Notes: generated by a model not told the origin, from the sequence alone. A stretch of DNA of 48,993 bases from Streptomyces sp. B93 (GCF_018070565.1 NZ_JAGPXL010000048.1:1-48993); one strand, 5' to 3'; positions 35,014 through 43,379 are shown, counted from the stretch's first letter. A program made the numbers and translations.

Positions 35014-35679
35014 GTCGGGGAAGTCGACGCCGGGGGCGAGGTCGGCGTTGGGGACGGGGGCCTCGTAGCCCTTGCGCAGGGGGAGGACGCCCGCCCAGTG
35101 GGGGAGGGCGAGGTCCCCGGGGTCGTCGTTGGCGCCGCCGGTGCGGAGCTTGGCGGAGACCTCGTCGAGGTCGAGGCGGATGACGGCGGTGGCGGCCAGC
35201 TCCTTCTTGTCGGCGGGCCGGGAGTCACGCGAGCGGCCGGGGACGACCTGGTCGACCAGCGCGTCCAGGGCGGTGCGCTTCTCGTCGGGGTCGGTGACGT
35301 CGTGCGCGATGCCGTGCACCACCACGGAGCGGTAGTTCATGGAGTGGTGGAAGGCCGAGCGGGCCAGTACCAGGCCGTCGACATGGGTGACGGTCAGACA
35401 GACCGGGAGGCCGGGGTCGGCCTTGCCCGTCATCCGCAGCGGGCGTGAGCCGGTCGAGCCGTGCACGTAGAGCCGCTCGCCGATCCGGCCGTACAGCGTG
35501 GGCAGGACGACCGGGGTGCCGTCGCGCACGAAGCCGAGGTGGCAGACGTAGCCCTCGTCGAGGATCGCGTGCACCAGCTCCCTGTCGTAGGAGGCGCGGT
35601 CGGCCGAGCGGGTGGGGACGGTGCGGTCGGTCGGTGTGTAGGCGGCGGGCCGCGACTGCGGCTCCCGGGTCCCCTGCAT
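34990..35679 (-). CDS. PPOX-class flavin-nucleotide-binding protein
   Basis: 229 residues from ATG 35679, with GGAG 6 nt before; ATG 35691 would add four residues. A split-barrel FMN-binding protein: YDRELVHAILDEGYVCHLGF (about 32-51), VLPTLYGRIGERLYVHGS and SMNYRSVVVHGIAHDV. This type often neighbours MocR regulators and may act on B6 vitamers or bind FMN for detoxification. It is divergent from the MocR gene, with a 35-bp gap holding an operator. The 3' end is repeated in tandem beyond the stop. Confidence 0.83.
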   Translation of the reverse strand: MQGTREPQSRPAAYTPTDRTVPTRSADRASYDRELVHAILDEGYVCHLGFVRDGTPVVLPTLYGRIGERLYVHGSTGSRPLRMTGKADPGLPVCLTVTHVDGLVLARSAFHHSMNYRSVVVHGIAHDVTDPDEKRTALDALVDQVVPGRSRDSRPADKKELAATAVIRLDLDEVSAKLRTGGANDDPGDLALPHWAGVLPLRKGYEAPVPNADLAPGVDFPDYLAAMTS

Positions 35680-35689
35680 GGCGCTCTCC

Positions 35690-35707
35690 ATTGCATTAGT
35701 GCATAAT
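35690..35707. promoter_or_regulatory. MocR-type operator in the divergent PPOX/MocR gap
   Basis: ATTGCATTAGTGCATAAT is an imperfect inverted repeat with two TGCAT-like half-sites. Its end CATAAT (35702-35707) is 7 nt before the MocR GTG at 35715, so it may double as the -10 of a leaderless transcript. Confidence 0.55.
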
Positions 35708-35714
35708 TGGCTTT

Positions 35715-37049
35715 GTGCTAGAAGATTATCCGATCAGTGGGCGGCGTGCAGCGGAGATTTCCGCCAGCGTGGAGCGCGCGGTGGGTTCGGGGCACCTCGA
35801 ACCCGGGCAACACCTGCCGCCGATGCGGGAGTTGGCAGAGCGGCTCGGGGTGAACCCGAACACCGTCGCCGCCGCGTACCGCACCCTGCGGGAGCGCGGG
35901 GTCATCGAGACCGCCGGGCGCCGGGGCAGCCGTATCCGGGCGAAACCGGCCACCACCGGGCGCGAGGAGATCCGGGTCGACGTGCCCGAAGGCGTGCGCG
36001 ACCTGTCCGACGGCAATCCGGACCCGGCGCTGCTGCCGTCGCTGGCGGCGGCCTTCGCGGCGGCGGCCGAGCGCGGCGACCGGGAGCCGGTGCTGTACGG
36101 GGCCGCCCCGGTCGATCCCGAACTGGCCCGGCTCGCGAGGGCCGACCTGGACGCGGGCGGCGTGCCGGACGGGCCGGTGACGGTGGCCTCCGGCTCGCTC
36201 GACGCCATCGAGCGGGTGCTCACCGCCCATCTGAGACCCGGGGACACGGTCGCCGTCGAGGACCCCGGCTGGGGCGGACTGCTGGACCTCGTCCCGGCGC
36301 TCGGACTGCGTACGCGTCCGGTCGGCTTGGACGGCGACGGGCCGCTCCCCGACGCCGTGCGTGCCGCCCTGGCGGGCGGGGCGCGCGCCCTGATCGTCAC
36401 GGACCGGGCGCAGAACCCGACCGGGGCGGCGGTGAGCGGCGCACGCGCGCGTGCGTTGCGCTCGGTCCTCCTGGAGTACCCCGAGACGCTCCTCGTCGAG
36501 GACGATCACGGGCACGGCATCGTCGACCTGCCGCTGCATCCCCTGGCGGGCGGCACCCGCCACTGGGCTTTCGTCCGCTCGGCGGCCAAGGCCTACGGGC
36601 CCGACCTGCGGCTCGCCGTGCTCACCGGGGACGCGGAGACCCTCGACCGGGTGCGTGGACGGCAGCGGCTCGGCCCCGGCTGGGTCAGCCGGATCACCCA
36701 GGGGGCGGTGGCACGGCTGTGGGCCGTCGGCGCGGTGGACGCGCGGGCGGTGGCGGCGGCGTACGGCCGTCGGCGGGACGCGCTGATCGCGGCGCTGGCC
36801 CGGCGCGGGGTGCCCGCCCAGGGGCGCAGCGGCCTCAACGTGTGGATCCCCGTGCCCGACGAGACCGGTGCCGTGGCCCGCCTGCTGCACTCGGGCTGGG
36901 CCGTCGCCCCCGGCGCCCGCTTCCGCCTCGACGCGCCGCCCGGCATCCGCGTCACCGTCTCCACGCTGACGGAGGCGGAGACCGGGCCGCTGGCCGACGC
37001 GATCGCTTCGGCGGTCGGGGGGTGGGGGCCGGGGCGGAGCAGGGTGTAG
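35715..37049 (+). CDS. MocR-type GntR/aminotransferase fusion regulator
   Basis: 444 residues. N-terminal GntR winged helix (about 8-78): HLEPGQHLPPMRELAERLGV and NTVAAAYRTLRERGVIE. Residues about 100-435 form an aminotransferase class I fold with the PLP lysine in SAAKAYGPDLRLAV (about 293-306) and DRAQNPTGAAVSG. MocR proteins sense PLP or amino-PLP ligands and control a divergent neighbour; here that is a PPOX protein. GTG 35715 has no ribosome site, and CATAAT ends 7 nt upstream, so a leaderless transcript is likely. Confidence 0.87.
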   Translation: MLEDYPISGRRAAEISASVERAVGSGHLEPGQHLPPMRELAERLGVNPNTVAAAYRTLRERGVIETAGRRGSRIRAKPATTGREEIRVDVPEGVRDLSDGNPDPALLPSLAAAFAAAAERGDREPVLYGAAPVDPELARLARADLDAGGVPDGPVTVASGSLDAIERVLTAHLRPGDTVAVEDPGWGGLLDLVPALGLRTRPVGLDGDGPLPDAVRAALAGGARALIVTDRAQNPTGAAVSGARARALRSVLLEYPETLLVEDDHGHGIVDLPLHPLAGGTRHWAFVRSAAKAYGPDLRLAVLTGDAETLDRVRGRQRLGPGWVSRITQGAVARLWAVGAVDARAVAAAYGRRRDALIAALARRGVPAQGRSGLNVWIPVPDETGAVARLLHSGWAVAPGARFRLDAPPGIRVTVSTLTEAETGPLADAIASAVGGWGPGRSRV

Positions 37050-37207
37050 GGGGTCTGCGGGGCTTCGGTGGATTTGCGGCGCGGGCAGGGGTGCGGTCTG
37101 CGCCTTTGCACACGCCGGGGCGAGCGGGCCGGCGGCAGGGGCTCGCGGCCTACGGGACTCAAGGCCCCGCGCCCGGCCCGGGCGCTACGATCCCCCGCGA
37201 CACGGCG

Positions 37208-38149
37208 CTACGGTCGCATCCGTATCTGCGTCAGCGCCGCCCCCGCGACCACGATCACCGCGCCGACCGGGGTCGACCAGGTCAGCGGTTCGCCGAGGAG
37301 GGCGATGCCCGCGGCCGTGGCGATGACGGGGACGAAGTAGGTGACCGTCTGGGCCGTGGTCGGGCCGACCTCGGCGACCAGACCGTACTGGACGAGCATC
37401 GCGATGCCCGTGCCGAGGGCGCCCAGGGCGGCGATCGCGAGCAGCGGCAGGACGGGGAACCGGCTCGGCAGGTCGGTGAAGAGCGGGGTGACGACGGCCA
37501 GCTGGACCGTCGCCAGCAGCAGTTGGGCGCCGGTCATGGACAGGTGGGAGTGGCTCACCCCGGCCAGGGTGCGGCGGACGTAGATCCAGCCGATCGGGTA
37601 GCTGAGCGAGGCGAGCAGGGCCATCGCGGCGCCCGGCCCGTCCAGGCCCCGGAAGCCCTGCCAGGCGCCGAGGACGGTCAGGACGCCCAGGAAGCCCAGG
37701 CCGAGTCCGGCGACCCGGAGCCGGGTGGGCCGGTCCTCGGAGAGGGCGACCAGGGAAAGGGCCATGCCCCACAGAGGAGAGGTGGCGTTGCAGATGCCCG
37801 CCAGCGTGGACGGGATGGTCAGCTCCGCGTAGGCGAACAGGGAGAACGGCAGGGCGTTCAGGAAGAACGCGGCGACCGCCAGATGTCCCCAGGTCCGCGC
37901 CCCGCGCGGCAGCCGCTCGCGCTTGACCAGCAGGGCCGCCGCGAGCACCGCCGTACCGAACACCAGCCGCCCGAGGGTGACCTGGAAAGGGGCGTACGCC
38001 CCGGTGCCGACCTTGATCAGCAGGAAGCTGAAGCCCCAGACCAGGGAGAGGGCGCCCAGCCGCAGCCGCCAGTCGAGGCGGGGACGGGGGCCGGGAGTGG
38101 GCTCGGGCTGGGCGGTGGCCCGGTGTGCGGAGGTGGTCGCGGTGGTCAT
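37208..38149 (-). CDS. EamA/DMT family transporter (third)
   Basis: 313 residues from ATG 38149. Ten membrane spans; ALSLVWGFSFLLIKVGTGAY opens span one, AYAELTIPSTLAGICNATSP closes half one, and ALLGEPLTWSTPVGAVIVV lies near the end. It is divergent from a LysR gene, with operators in the 74-bp gap, so the LysR protein probably controls it. It is probably an amino-acid or metabolite exporter. The neighbouring MocR gene converges on it from the other side. Confidence 0.87.
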   Translation of the reverse strand: MTTATTSAHRATAQPEPTPGPRPRLDWRLRLGALSLVWGFSFLLIKVGTGAYAPFQVTLGRLVFGTAVLAAALLVKRERLPRGARTWGHLAVAAFFLNALPFSLFAYAELTIPSTLAGICNATSPLWGMALSLVALSEDRPTRLRVAGLGLGFLGVLTVLGAWQGFRGLDGPGAAMALLASLSYPIGWIYVRRTLAGVSHSHLSMTGAQLLLATVQLAVVTPLFTDLPSRFPVLPLLAIAALGALGTGIAMLVQYGLVAEVGPTTAQTVTYFVPVIATAAGIALLGEPLTWSTPVGAVIVVAGAALTQIRMRP

Positions 38150-38171
38150 GGACGCAACGATGGGGCAGACG

Positions 38172-38213
38172 ATCTCGTAGAACAAGCGAGAATTGGAGCG
38201 CAGTATCTCGTAG
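38172..38213. promoter_or_regulatory. LysR-type operator region
   Basis: ATCTCGTAG occurs twice (38172-38180 and 38205-38213), 33 bp apart. The first copy overlaps the inverted repeat TCTCG (38173-38177) and CGAGA (38187-38191), a T-N11-A-like LysR site. It lies between the diverging EamA and LysR genes. Confidence 0.5.
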
Positions 38214-38223
38214 CATCGCTTAC

Positions 38224-39375
38224 ATGTTGAACCTGGAGCGGCTGCGCACCCTGGACGCCCTCGCCCGGCACGGCTCGGTCAGCGGCGCCGCCGAGGGGCT
38301 GCACATCACCACCTCCGCCGTCTCCCAGCAACTGGCCAAGCTGGAAAGGGAGGTCGGCCAGCGTCTCCTCGCCAAGCACGGCCGGGGCGTGCGGCTCACC
38401 GACGCGGGGCGGCTGCTCGCCGAGCACGCGGCGCGGATCCTGTCGCAGGTCCAGATCGCGCAGTCGGATCTGGAGGCACAGCGCGGGCAGGTCGTCGGCG
38501 AGCTGCGGCTGTCGGCGTTCCCGACCGCCGCGCGCGGACTGTTCCCCGTCGCGCTGGCCGCGCTGCGCGCCGAGCACCCCGCGCTGCGGCTGCGCTCCTG
38601 CGAACTGGAGCCGGAACGCGGCATCGCGGGCGTGGTCCGCGGCGACCTCGACCTCGCCGTCGTCCTGGACTGGTACAACAAGCCGATGCCGCTGCCCGAC
38701 GGTCTGGTCAAGGCGCCGCTCCTGGACGACCCGGCCGATGTGGCGATGCCGGTCGGCCATCCGCTCGCCGGGCGGGAGGAGGTGGACCTGGAGGAGTTCG
38801 CCGGGGACGAGTGGATCACCTGGGGCGAGGGCGAGTTCTGCCACGAGTGGCTGGTCTTCACGCTGCGCTCGCGCGGCATCGAGCCGATCCTCGGCCACCG
38901 CGCCGCCGAGACCCACACCCAGCTCGGCCTGGTCGCGGCCGGGCTCGGCGTCTTCGTCGCGCCCCTGCTGGGCCGCCACCCGCTGCCCGCCGGGGTCGTC
39001 ACGGTCCCGCTGCGCCCGCGGGTGCGCCGCCATGTCTACGTCGTCTGGCGGGCGGACGCCGACCGCCGCCCGTCGATCCGGGCGGCGGTGCGGGCGCTGC
39101 GGGTGGCGGCGGAGGGGATCGACGCGGGGGACGCCGGGGTAACGGGGGCCGCTGGGGCTATGGGGGCGATCGGGGCTCAGGGTGTCCCTGGGGCTATGGG
39201 TGCCCTTGGGGCTTCGGGTGCCGTCAGGGCTTCGGGTGTCCCTGGGGCTACGGGTGCCGTCAGGGCTACGGGTGTCCCTGGGGCTACGGGTGCCGTCAGG
39301 GCTCCGGGTGCCGCCGGGGCTCCGGGTGCCGCCGGGGTTAGCGGGCGGCCAGCTTCCGGAAGTCCCACGAGCTGA
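38224..39375 (+). CDS. LysR-family regulator with a collagen-like C-terminal tail
   Basis: 383 residues, about 80 longer than usual. HTH (about 1-60): LNLERLRTLDALARHGSVSG and TSAVSQQLAKLEREVGQRLL. Effector domain about 90-295, with ELRLSAFPTAARGLFP and LVAAGLGVFVAPLLG. From residue 302 to 374 Gly occupies every third position (for example GVPGATGAV), with Arg replacing Gly at 335, 347 and 359, every 12 residues, so the tail is encoded by tandem repeats. The last 38 bp overlap the 3' end of the converging PPOX gene. The normal LysR end is near residue 300; loss of an ancestral stop with repeat growth is the likely origin. Divergent EamA is the probable target. Confidence 0.87.
   Translation: MLNLERLRTLDALARHGSVSGAAEGLHITTSAVSQQLAKLEREVGQRLLAKHGRGVRLTDAGRLLAEHAARILSQVQIAQSDLEAQRGQVVGELRLSAFPTAARGLFPVALAALRAEHPALRLRSCELEPERGIAGVVRGDLDLAVVLDWYNKPMPLPDGLVKAPLLDDPADVAMPVGHPLAGREEVDLEEFAGDEWITWGEGEFCHEWLVFTLRSRGIEPILGHRAAETHTQLGLVAAGLGVFVAPLLGRHPLPAGVVTVPLRPRVRRHVYVVWRADADRRPSIRAAVRALRVAAEGIDAGDAGVTGAAGAMGAIGAQGVPGAMGALGASGAVRASGVPGATGAVRATGVPGATGAVRAPGAAGAPGAAGVSGRPASGSPTS
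39121..39348 (+). repeat. Imperfect tandem repeats encoding Gly-X-Y
   Basis: 18- and 36-bp periodic repeats inside the LysR gene. GGTGTCCCTGGGGCTA occurs at 39181, 39235 and 39271, and GGGTGCCGTCAGGGCT also recurs with the 36-bp period. All copies keep frame. Confidence 0.85.
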
Positions 39376-39805
39376 TCGCGTCCGGCGTCAGCCGCAGCCA
39401 GGCGTGGCGGCCGTCGTGCGGGAGTTCGTCGATGGCGAAGTACTTGCGCGCGAACACCGGCTCCACGTCAGCGAGTTCGGGGTGCGGGGCGCCGGTGCGC
39501 GGGGCCTCGCCGACGAACTCGACGGTGCCGGACAGCTCGGCGCCGCGCAGCTCGTCGTACCCGTGCCCGGCGTCGACCACGACGGCGACCCGGGGTTCCT
39601 GGCGCAGGTCGGCCCAGCGGCGGCTGCGGGTGAGGGAGTACAGCCACAGCGAGGTGCCGTCCCAGACGAACCACAGGGGGCTGACGTGCGGGGTGCCGTC
39701 GGCGGAGACGGTGGCCACCCGGCAGGTGCGCTCGGTGGTGAGGAACGCGTCCAGCTCCTCGGATGACATCATGATCTTCCGGCCCCGGCGCTTGGTGACG
39801 GCCAT
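39338..39805 (-). CDS. PPOX-class (F420- or FMN-binding) protein
   Basis: 155 residues. ATG 39805 follows GGAGGG. Split-barrel signature: TTERTCRVATVSADGTPHVS (about 23-42), PLWFVWDGTSLWLYSLTRS, ADLRQEPRVAVVVDAG and HAWLRLTPDAISSWDF. The pattern fits the TIGR03618-like F420-dependent class. The substrate is unknown. Its last 38 bp overlap the converging LysR gene. It is divergent from the isochorismatase-like gene, and the gap holds two palindromes. Confidence 0.86.
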   Translation of the reverse strand: MAVTKRRGRKIMMSSEELDAFLTTERTCRVATVSADGTPHVSPLWFVWDGTSLWLYSLTRSRRWADLRQEPRVAVVVDAGHGYDELRGAELSGTVEFVGEAPRTGAPHPELADVEPVFARKYFAIDELPHDGRHAWLRLTPDAISSWDFRKLAAR

Positions 39806-39862
39806 GCGGTTCCCTCCACGGCGACTTCAGGACGACCGGCGGTTCGTCAGCCCGGTTGGTCT

Positions 39863-39900
39863 CTGACAAGTCAGCCCAGCTGGTTACTGACGGCCCGTCA
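39863..39900. promoter_or_regulatory. Two palindromes in the divergent PPOX/isochorismatase gap
   Basis: CTGACAAGTCAG (39863-39874) and TGACG-GCC-CGTCA (39888-39900) are both perfect inverted repeats sharing the TGAC/GTCA core. The spacing between centres is about 25 bp. They are probably operators of a TetR-type regulator acting on both genes. Confidence 0.5.
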
Positions 39901-39996
39901 ACTCGTCGGTTCGTGGGGAGAGCATGACCCGGCTTCCCTCCGTACGCAATGGCGGCTACCCTCGCCCGCCCGGCGCCGCTGACAAGGGAGGGTGCC

Positions 39997-40638
39997 ATGC
40001 CGTCGTCCGCACGGCTCGCCGAACTGCTCGACCCCGCCGCCACGGTGCTGCTCACCGTCGAGTGCCAGCAGGGGGTCGTGGGGCCGCAGGGCGCGCTGCC
40101 CGAACTCGCCCGGGAGGCGCGGTCCTCCGGCGCGCTCGCCAATGTCGCCCGGCTGGTGGCCGTGGCGCACGAGAGCGGCGTCCAGGTCGTCCACGCCATC
40201 GCCGAACGCCGCCCCGACGGCCGGGGCGCCAACCGCAACGCCCGCCTCTTCCGCGCCGCCGAACGGCTGCCCGTCCAGCAGCTGGCGGGCACCACGGCGG
40301 TCCGGGTGGCGGCCCCCATCGAGGTCGCCGAGGAGGACTTCGTGGTACGGCGGCTGCACGGCCTGTCGCCCGTCCAGGGCACCGGTGTCGACGCCCTGCT
40401 GCGCAACCTCGGCTGCCGCACCCTGATCGTCACCGGTGTCTCGGCCAACGTGGCCGTGCCCAACGCCGTGTTCGACGCCGTGAACCTCGGTTACACGGCG
40501 GTCGTCCCGACGGACGCCGTGGCCGGGGTGCCCGCCGAGTACACCGCCGCGATGATCCGGCACACCCTCGCCCTGGTCGCCACCCTGGCCACCACCGACG
40601 AGGTGCTGGGCTGTCTGAAGCGCCCGCGCCGCCGCTGA
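39997..40638 (+). CDS. Isochorismatase/cysteine-hydrolase-like protein lacking the catalytic cysteine
   Basis: 213 residues from ATG 39997 (GGGAGG upstream). The fold is clear: VLLTVECQQGVVGPQGALPE, LGCRTLIVTGVSANVAVPNA and DAVNLGYTAVVPTDAV. In family members with hydrolase activity the second motif carries a Cys (GV-x4-CV); here it is Ala in VSANVAVPNA, and the usual Asp of VVDMQ is Glu. It is therefore probably a non-hydrolytic or differently catalysing homologue, as in isochorismatase proper. No siderophore gene is near. Twin palindromes upstream suggest control together with the PPOX gene. Confidence 0.85.
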   Translation: MPSSARLAELLDPAATVLLTVECQQGVVGPQGALPELAREARSSGALANVARLVAVAHESGVQVVHAIAERRPDGRGANRNARLFRAAERLPVQQLAGTTAVRVAAPIEVAEEDFVVRRLHGLSPVQGTGVDALLRNLGCRTLIVTGVSANVAVPNAVFDAVNLGYTAVVPTDAVAGVPAEYTAAMIRHTLALVATLATTDEVLGCLKRPRRR

Positions 40639-40653
40639 GGGCAGCGTGGTCGC

Positions 40654-41187
40654 TTACATCCGCATGATCGATTCCCCGTCCACGGTGATCTCGGCGGCCG
40701 CCAGCGGCTGGGTCGCCGGGCCCTTCTGGACGCTTCCGTCGGCCGCCGAGAACCGGCTGTCGTGGCAGGGGCAGATGATGACGCCGTCCGTGATGTCCTT
40801 CACCGCGCAGCCCTGATGGGTGCACTTGGAGGAGAACGCCTTGTACTCGCCCGCCGTCGGCTGGACGACGACCACGTCACCGATCACCTTCCCGCCGCCC
40901 TCGGGAATCTCCGACGTCCTGGCGATCACCGTGCCGCCCGCGGCCCCGCCCTCGCCGCCGGACTGCGACGATCCGGCCCCGGCGTCCACCTCGGTGCCGG
41001 TCCCGGCCCCGCTGTCGTCCTCCGACCCGCACGCCGTGAGCGCGGCGGCGATGCCCGCGGCCCCGGCCGCCGCGATGACGGCCCGCCGCGCCGGGCGCGA
41101 CGACGGCTGTGCGGACGCGGGCCCGGCGGGGTCGGGCCGGGTGGGCTCGGGCCGGGCGGGTGCGGGCTGAAACGGTGCGCTGGTCAT
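40654..41187 (-). CDS. Tat-exported Rieske iron-sulfur lipoprotein
   Basis: 177 residues from ATG 41187. The Pro-rich N-terminus leads to a twin-arginine signal (RR at 34-35) and the lipobox LTAC (Cys53), so it is exported folded and lipid-anchored. A Gly/Ser/Asp linker follows. The Rieske domain has both cluster motifs: CTHQGC (Cys122, His124, Cys127) and CPCHDSRF (Cys139, Cys141, His142), with the disulfide Cys127-Cys141. It is a one-electron carrier at the outer membrane face. No cytochrome b or quinol partner is nearby. It is convergent with the isochorismatase-like gene, 15 bp apart. Confidence 0.93.
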   Translation of the reverse strand: MTSAPFQPAPARPEPTRPDPAGPASAQPSSRPARRAVIAAAGAAGIAAALTACGSEDDSGAGTGTEVDAGAGSSQSGGEGGAAGGTVIARTSEIPEGGGKVIGDVVVVQPTAGEYKAFSSKCTHQGCAVKDITDGVIICPCHDSRFSAADGSVQKGPATQPLAAAEITVDGESIMRM

Positions 41188-41342
41188 GCGGGGAGTCCCT
41201 TCCAGGGGATGTGTGTGCCGCCGTGCACGGGCCCGGGACGGCACCGCCCCGCGACCCCGGTCCACGACCGCCTCTCGACGTGATCCACCCTGAGGTACGG
41301 CCCGTGCGCCGCGCCCGTTCAGACGGCCGAGTGCCGCGGCCC

Positions 41343-42806
41343 CTACGCGGCCGTCACCCGCAGTGTCTCGGCGGTGGGGTCGGCGGCGTCGGGGAGGAGC
41401 ATGCCCGCCTCGACGCCGCTGCGCAGGTACTCGACGACGGTCTCCGTGATGACCTCGCCGGGCGCCACGACGGGCACGCCCGGCGGATACGGGCTGATCA
41501 TCTCCGCGGCGACGCGCCCCACGGCCTTCTCGGCGGGCACGTGCTCCGCCGCGGCGAAGAAGGCGTCGCGGGGCAGCATGGCCTGCTCCAGCTCCAGACT
41601 GCTGGGCGGATCGGGGAGCCGTACCGGAGGGCCGGGCTCGATGGAGTCGGCGTTCTCGACGAGTCGGCGCAGCGAGTCGACGAACAGGTGCTCGGTGTGG
41701 TCGTCGTCCGCGTGGGTGATGGTCCCGCTCAGCCGACAGGTGTCGGACGCCCCGAAGTCGACATGGCAGTGGGCGCGCAGCCACTCCGTGGCCCGCATGC
41801 CGCTGATGCCCAGGTCCCGCACGTCGACCGTGATCTTCAGCCGGTCCACTTCCGCCGCCAGACCGGCCTCGACGATCTCCTCACCCATCAGCCGCAGCCC
41901 GGGCAGGTCGTCGACGGCCGCGCGGATCCGGGCGGCCCGGGCGAGCGCCGCGCCCATCAGCTCCTGCCCCCGCTCGGCCATCTGACGGCGCCAGCCGTCG
42001 AGCGTCGCGTACACCAGGGAGGAGGCGCTGGTGGTGCCGAGCAGGTCCTCGCGCTGCTTGAGGACCTCGGGGGAGATCCGGTCGCCCTGGAGGTGGAAGA
42101 CGGAACTCTGCTCGACGGCACCGCCCATCTTGTGGACGCTGGTGACCACCAGGTCCGCCTCGGCGTCCATGCCCCACGCCGGGAGATCGGGGTGGAAGGG
42201 CAGATGGGCTCCCCACGCCTCGTCGACGATGAGCGGCACGTCGCGTTCGTGACAGGCGTCCGCGACCCCGCGGATGTCCGCGCAGGACCCCCAGTCGGTC
42301 GGCGTGATCAGCAGGACGCCCTTCGCGTCCGGGGCCGTCCGCAGTGCCCGCCGCACGTCGTCGGGCTCCGGAGGATGCGCCAGGTGCCGCTCGGCGTCCA
42401 GCTTCGGATGCACCCAGACCGGCTCGACGCCGTTGACGATCAGGGCGGCGATCACCGACTTGTGGGCGTTGCGCGAGATGAGCAGCTTCTCGCCCGGCCC
42501 GGCCACCGCCAGCATCGCGGTCTTCACCGACAGGGAACTGCCGCAGGTGGAGAAGAACGCCCGCTCGGCGCCGACCGCGTCCGCCATCAACTCCTCCGCC
42601 TGCTGGACGACCCCCTGCGACTGGCGGCGGTCGTCCAGCCCGTTGAGGGAGAGCACGTCCGAGGCGAACACGCCCTCACCCACGACATCGACGACCCGGG
42701 GATCGGCCCCCCGCCCCTGCTTGTGCCCCGGCGGCCCGTACACCACGTCACCACGACGCCGGAACTCCTCCAACGCCTCCAGTACGGGAACCCGGGAATG
42801 ATCCAT
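41343..42806 (-). CDS. PLP-dependent Orn/Lys/Arg decarboxylase-like protein
   Basis: 487 residues from ATG 42806 (GAGGAGG with a 5-nt spacer). Fold type I. VVYGPPGHKQGRG (about 19-31) opens the domain; FFSTCGSSLSVKTAML (about 83-98), LLITPTDWGSCADIRGV, LIVDEAWGAHLPFHPDLP and the PLP lysine in TSVHKMGGAVEQSS (about 221-234) follow. The length and motifs match the short YaaO/lysine-decarboxylase class. The substrate is not fixed by the sequence; arginine or lysine is possible. No polyamine genes are in view. It stands alone after a 155-bp gap. Confidence 0.92.
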   Translation of the reverse strand: MDHSRVPVLEALEEFRRRGDVVYGPPGHKQGRGADPRVVDVVGEGVFASDVLSLNGLDDRRQSQGVVQQAEELMADAVGAERAFFSTCGSSLSVKTAMLAVAGPGEKLLISRNAHKSVIAALIVNGVEPVWVHPKLDAERHLAHPPEPDDVRRALRTAPDAKGVLLITPTDWGSCADIRGVADACHERDVPLIVDEAWGAHLPFHPDLPAWGMDAEADLVVTSVHKMGGAVEQSSVFHLQGDRISPEVLKQREDLLGTTSASSLVYATLDGWRRQMAERGQELMGAALARAARIRAAVDDLPGLRLMGEEIVEAGLAAEVDRLKITVDVRDLGISGMRATEWLRAHCHVDFGASDTCRLSGTITHADDDHTEHLFVDSLRRLVENADSIEPGPPVRLPDPPSSLELEQAMLPRDAFFAAAEHVPAEKAVGRVAAEMISPYPPGVPVVAPGEVITETVVEYLRSGVEAGMLLPDAADPTAETLRVTAA

Positions 42807-42909
42807 CACTGCCTCCTCGTGCGATACGGCTCCGCGGCCGCCGTCACCACCGAGTTGCACGGTCACGGTCACCGAAACGCCGCGGCCGGGGGAGGCGCTC
42901 ACCCCGGGC

Positions 42910-43350
42910 CTAATGCCAGTTGCTGATCCTGATGTCGTGCGGGGCGGGTTCTCCCTTGCCCGTCTCGACGAGGTTCTTGAGGCTCATCAGGAAGGTCGCC
43001 CACTTGGTGGTGCAGTGGTGCATGAACTCCACGGGCTCCTTCCAGCCCTCGTGGCTGAACAGCACGATCGTGTAGTCGTCCTCCTGCTTCAGCAGGAAAC
43101 GGATCCTGGTGCCGAGCCACTCCTCGGGACCGTCGACGACCTCCCAGACCACGCGCTCGCACGGCTGTGCCTCCAGGACCTTCATGTCGAACCCGCCGGG
43201 CTCGAAGCGGAACCGGAGCACGCCGCCGACCTCCGGGTTGCCGTCGGTGTCCTGTGTCCACCAGCCCGCCAGCCCGTCGACCGTGGTCAGGGCTGCGTAG
43301 ACGGCGTCGGGGGACGCTGTGACTCCGATCCTGTGCAGGATGTCCACCAT
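42910..43350 (-). CDS. SRPBCC/AHSA1-like protein (first of two)
   Basis: 146 residues. ATG 43350 follows AGGGAG. Aha1-like fold: ILHRIGVTASPDAVYAALTT (about 4-23), LAGWWTQDTDGNPEVGGVLR, VVWEVVDGPEEWLGTRIRFL and TTKWATFLMSLKNLVETGKG. These proteins occur with ArsR regulators and bind hydrophobic ligands or polyketide-like compounds. It lies 29 nt after the ArsR gene on the same strand and is probably its third operon member. Confidence 0.87.
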   Translation of the reverse strand: MVDILHRIGVTASPDAVYAALTTVDGLAGWWTQDTDGNPEVGGVLRFRFEPGGFDMKVLEAQPCERVVWEVVDGPEEWLGTRIRFLLKQEDDYTIVLFSHEGWKEPVEFMHHCTTKWATFLMSLKNLVETGKGEPAPHDIRISNWH

Positions 43351-43379
43351 GTCGGTATCTCCCTCTCGTAATGGCGCTG

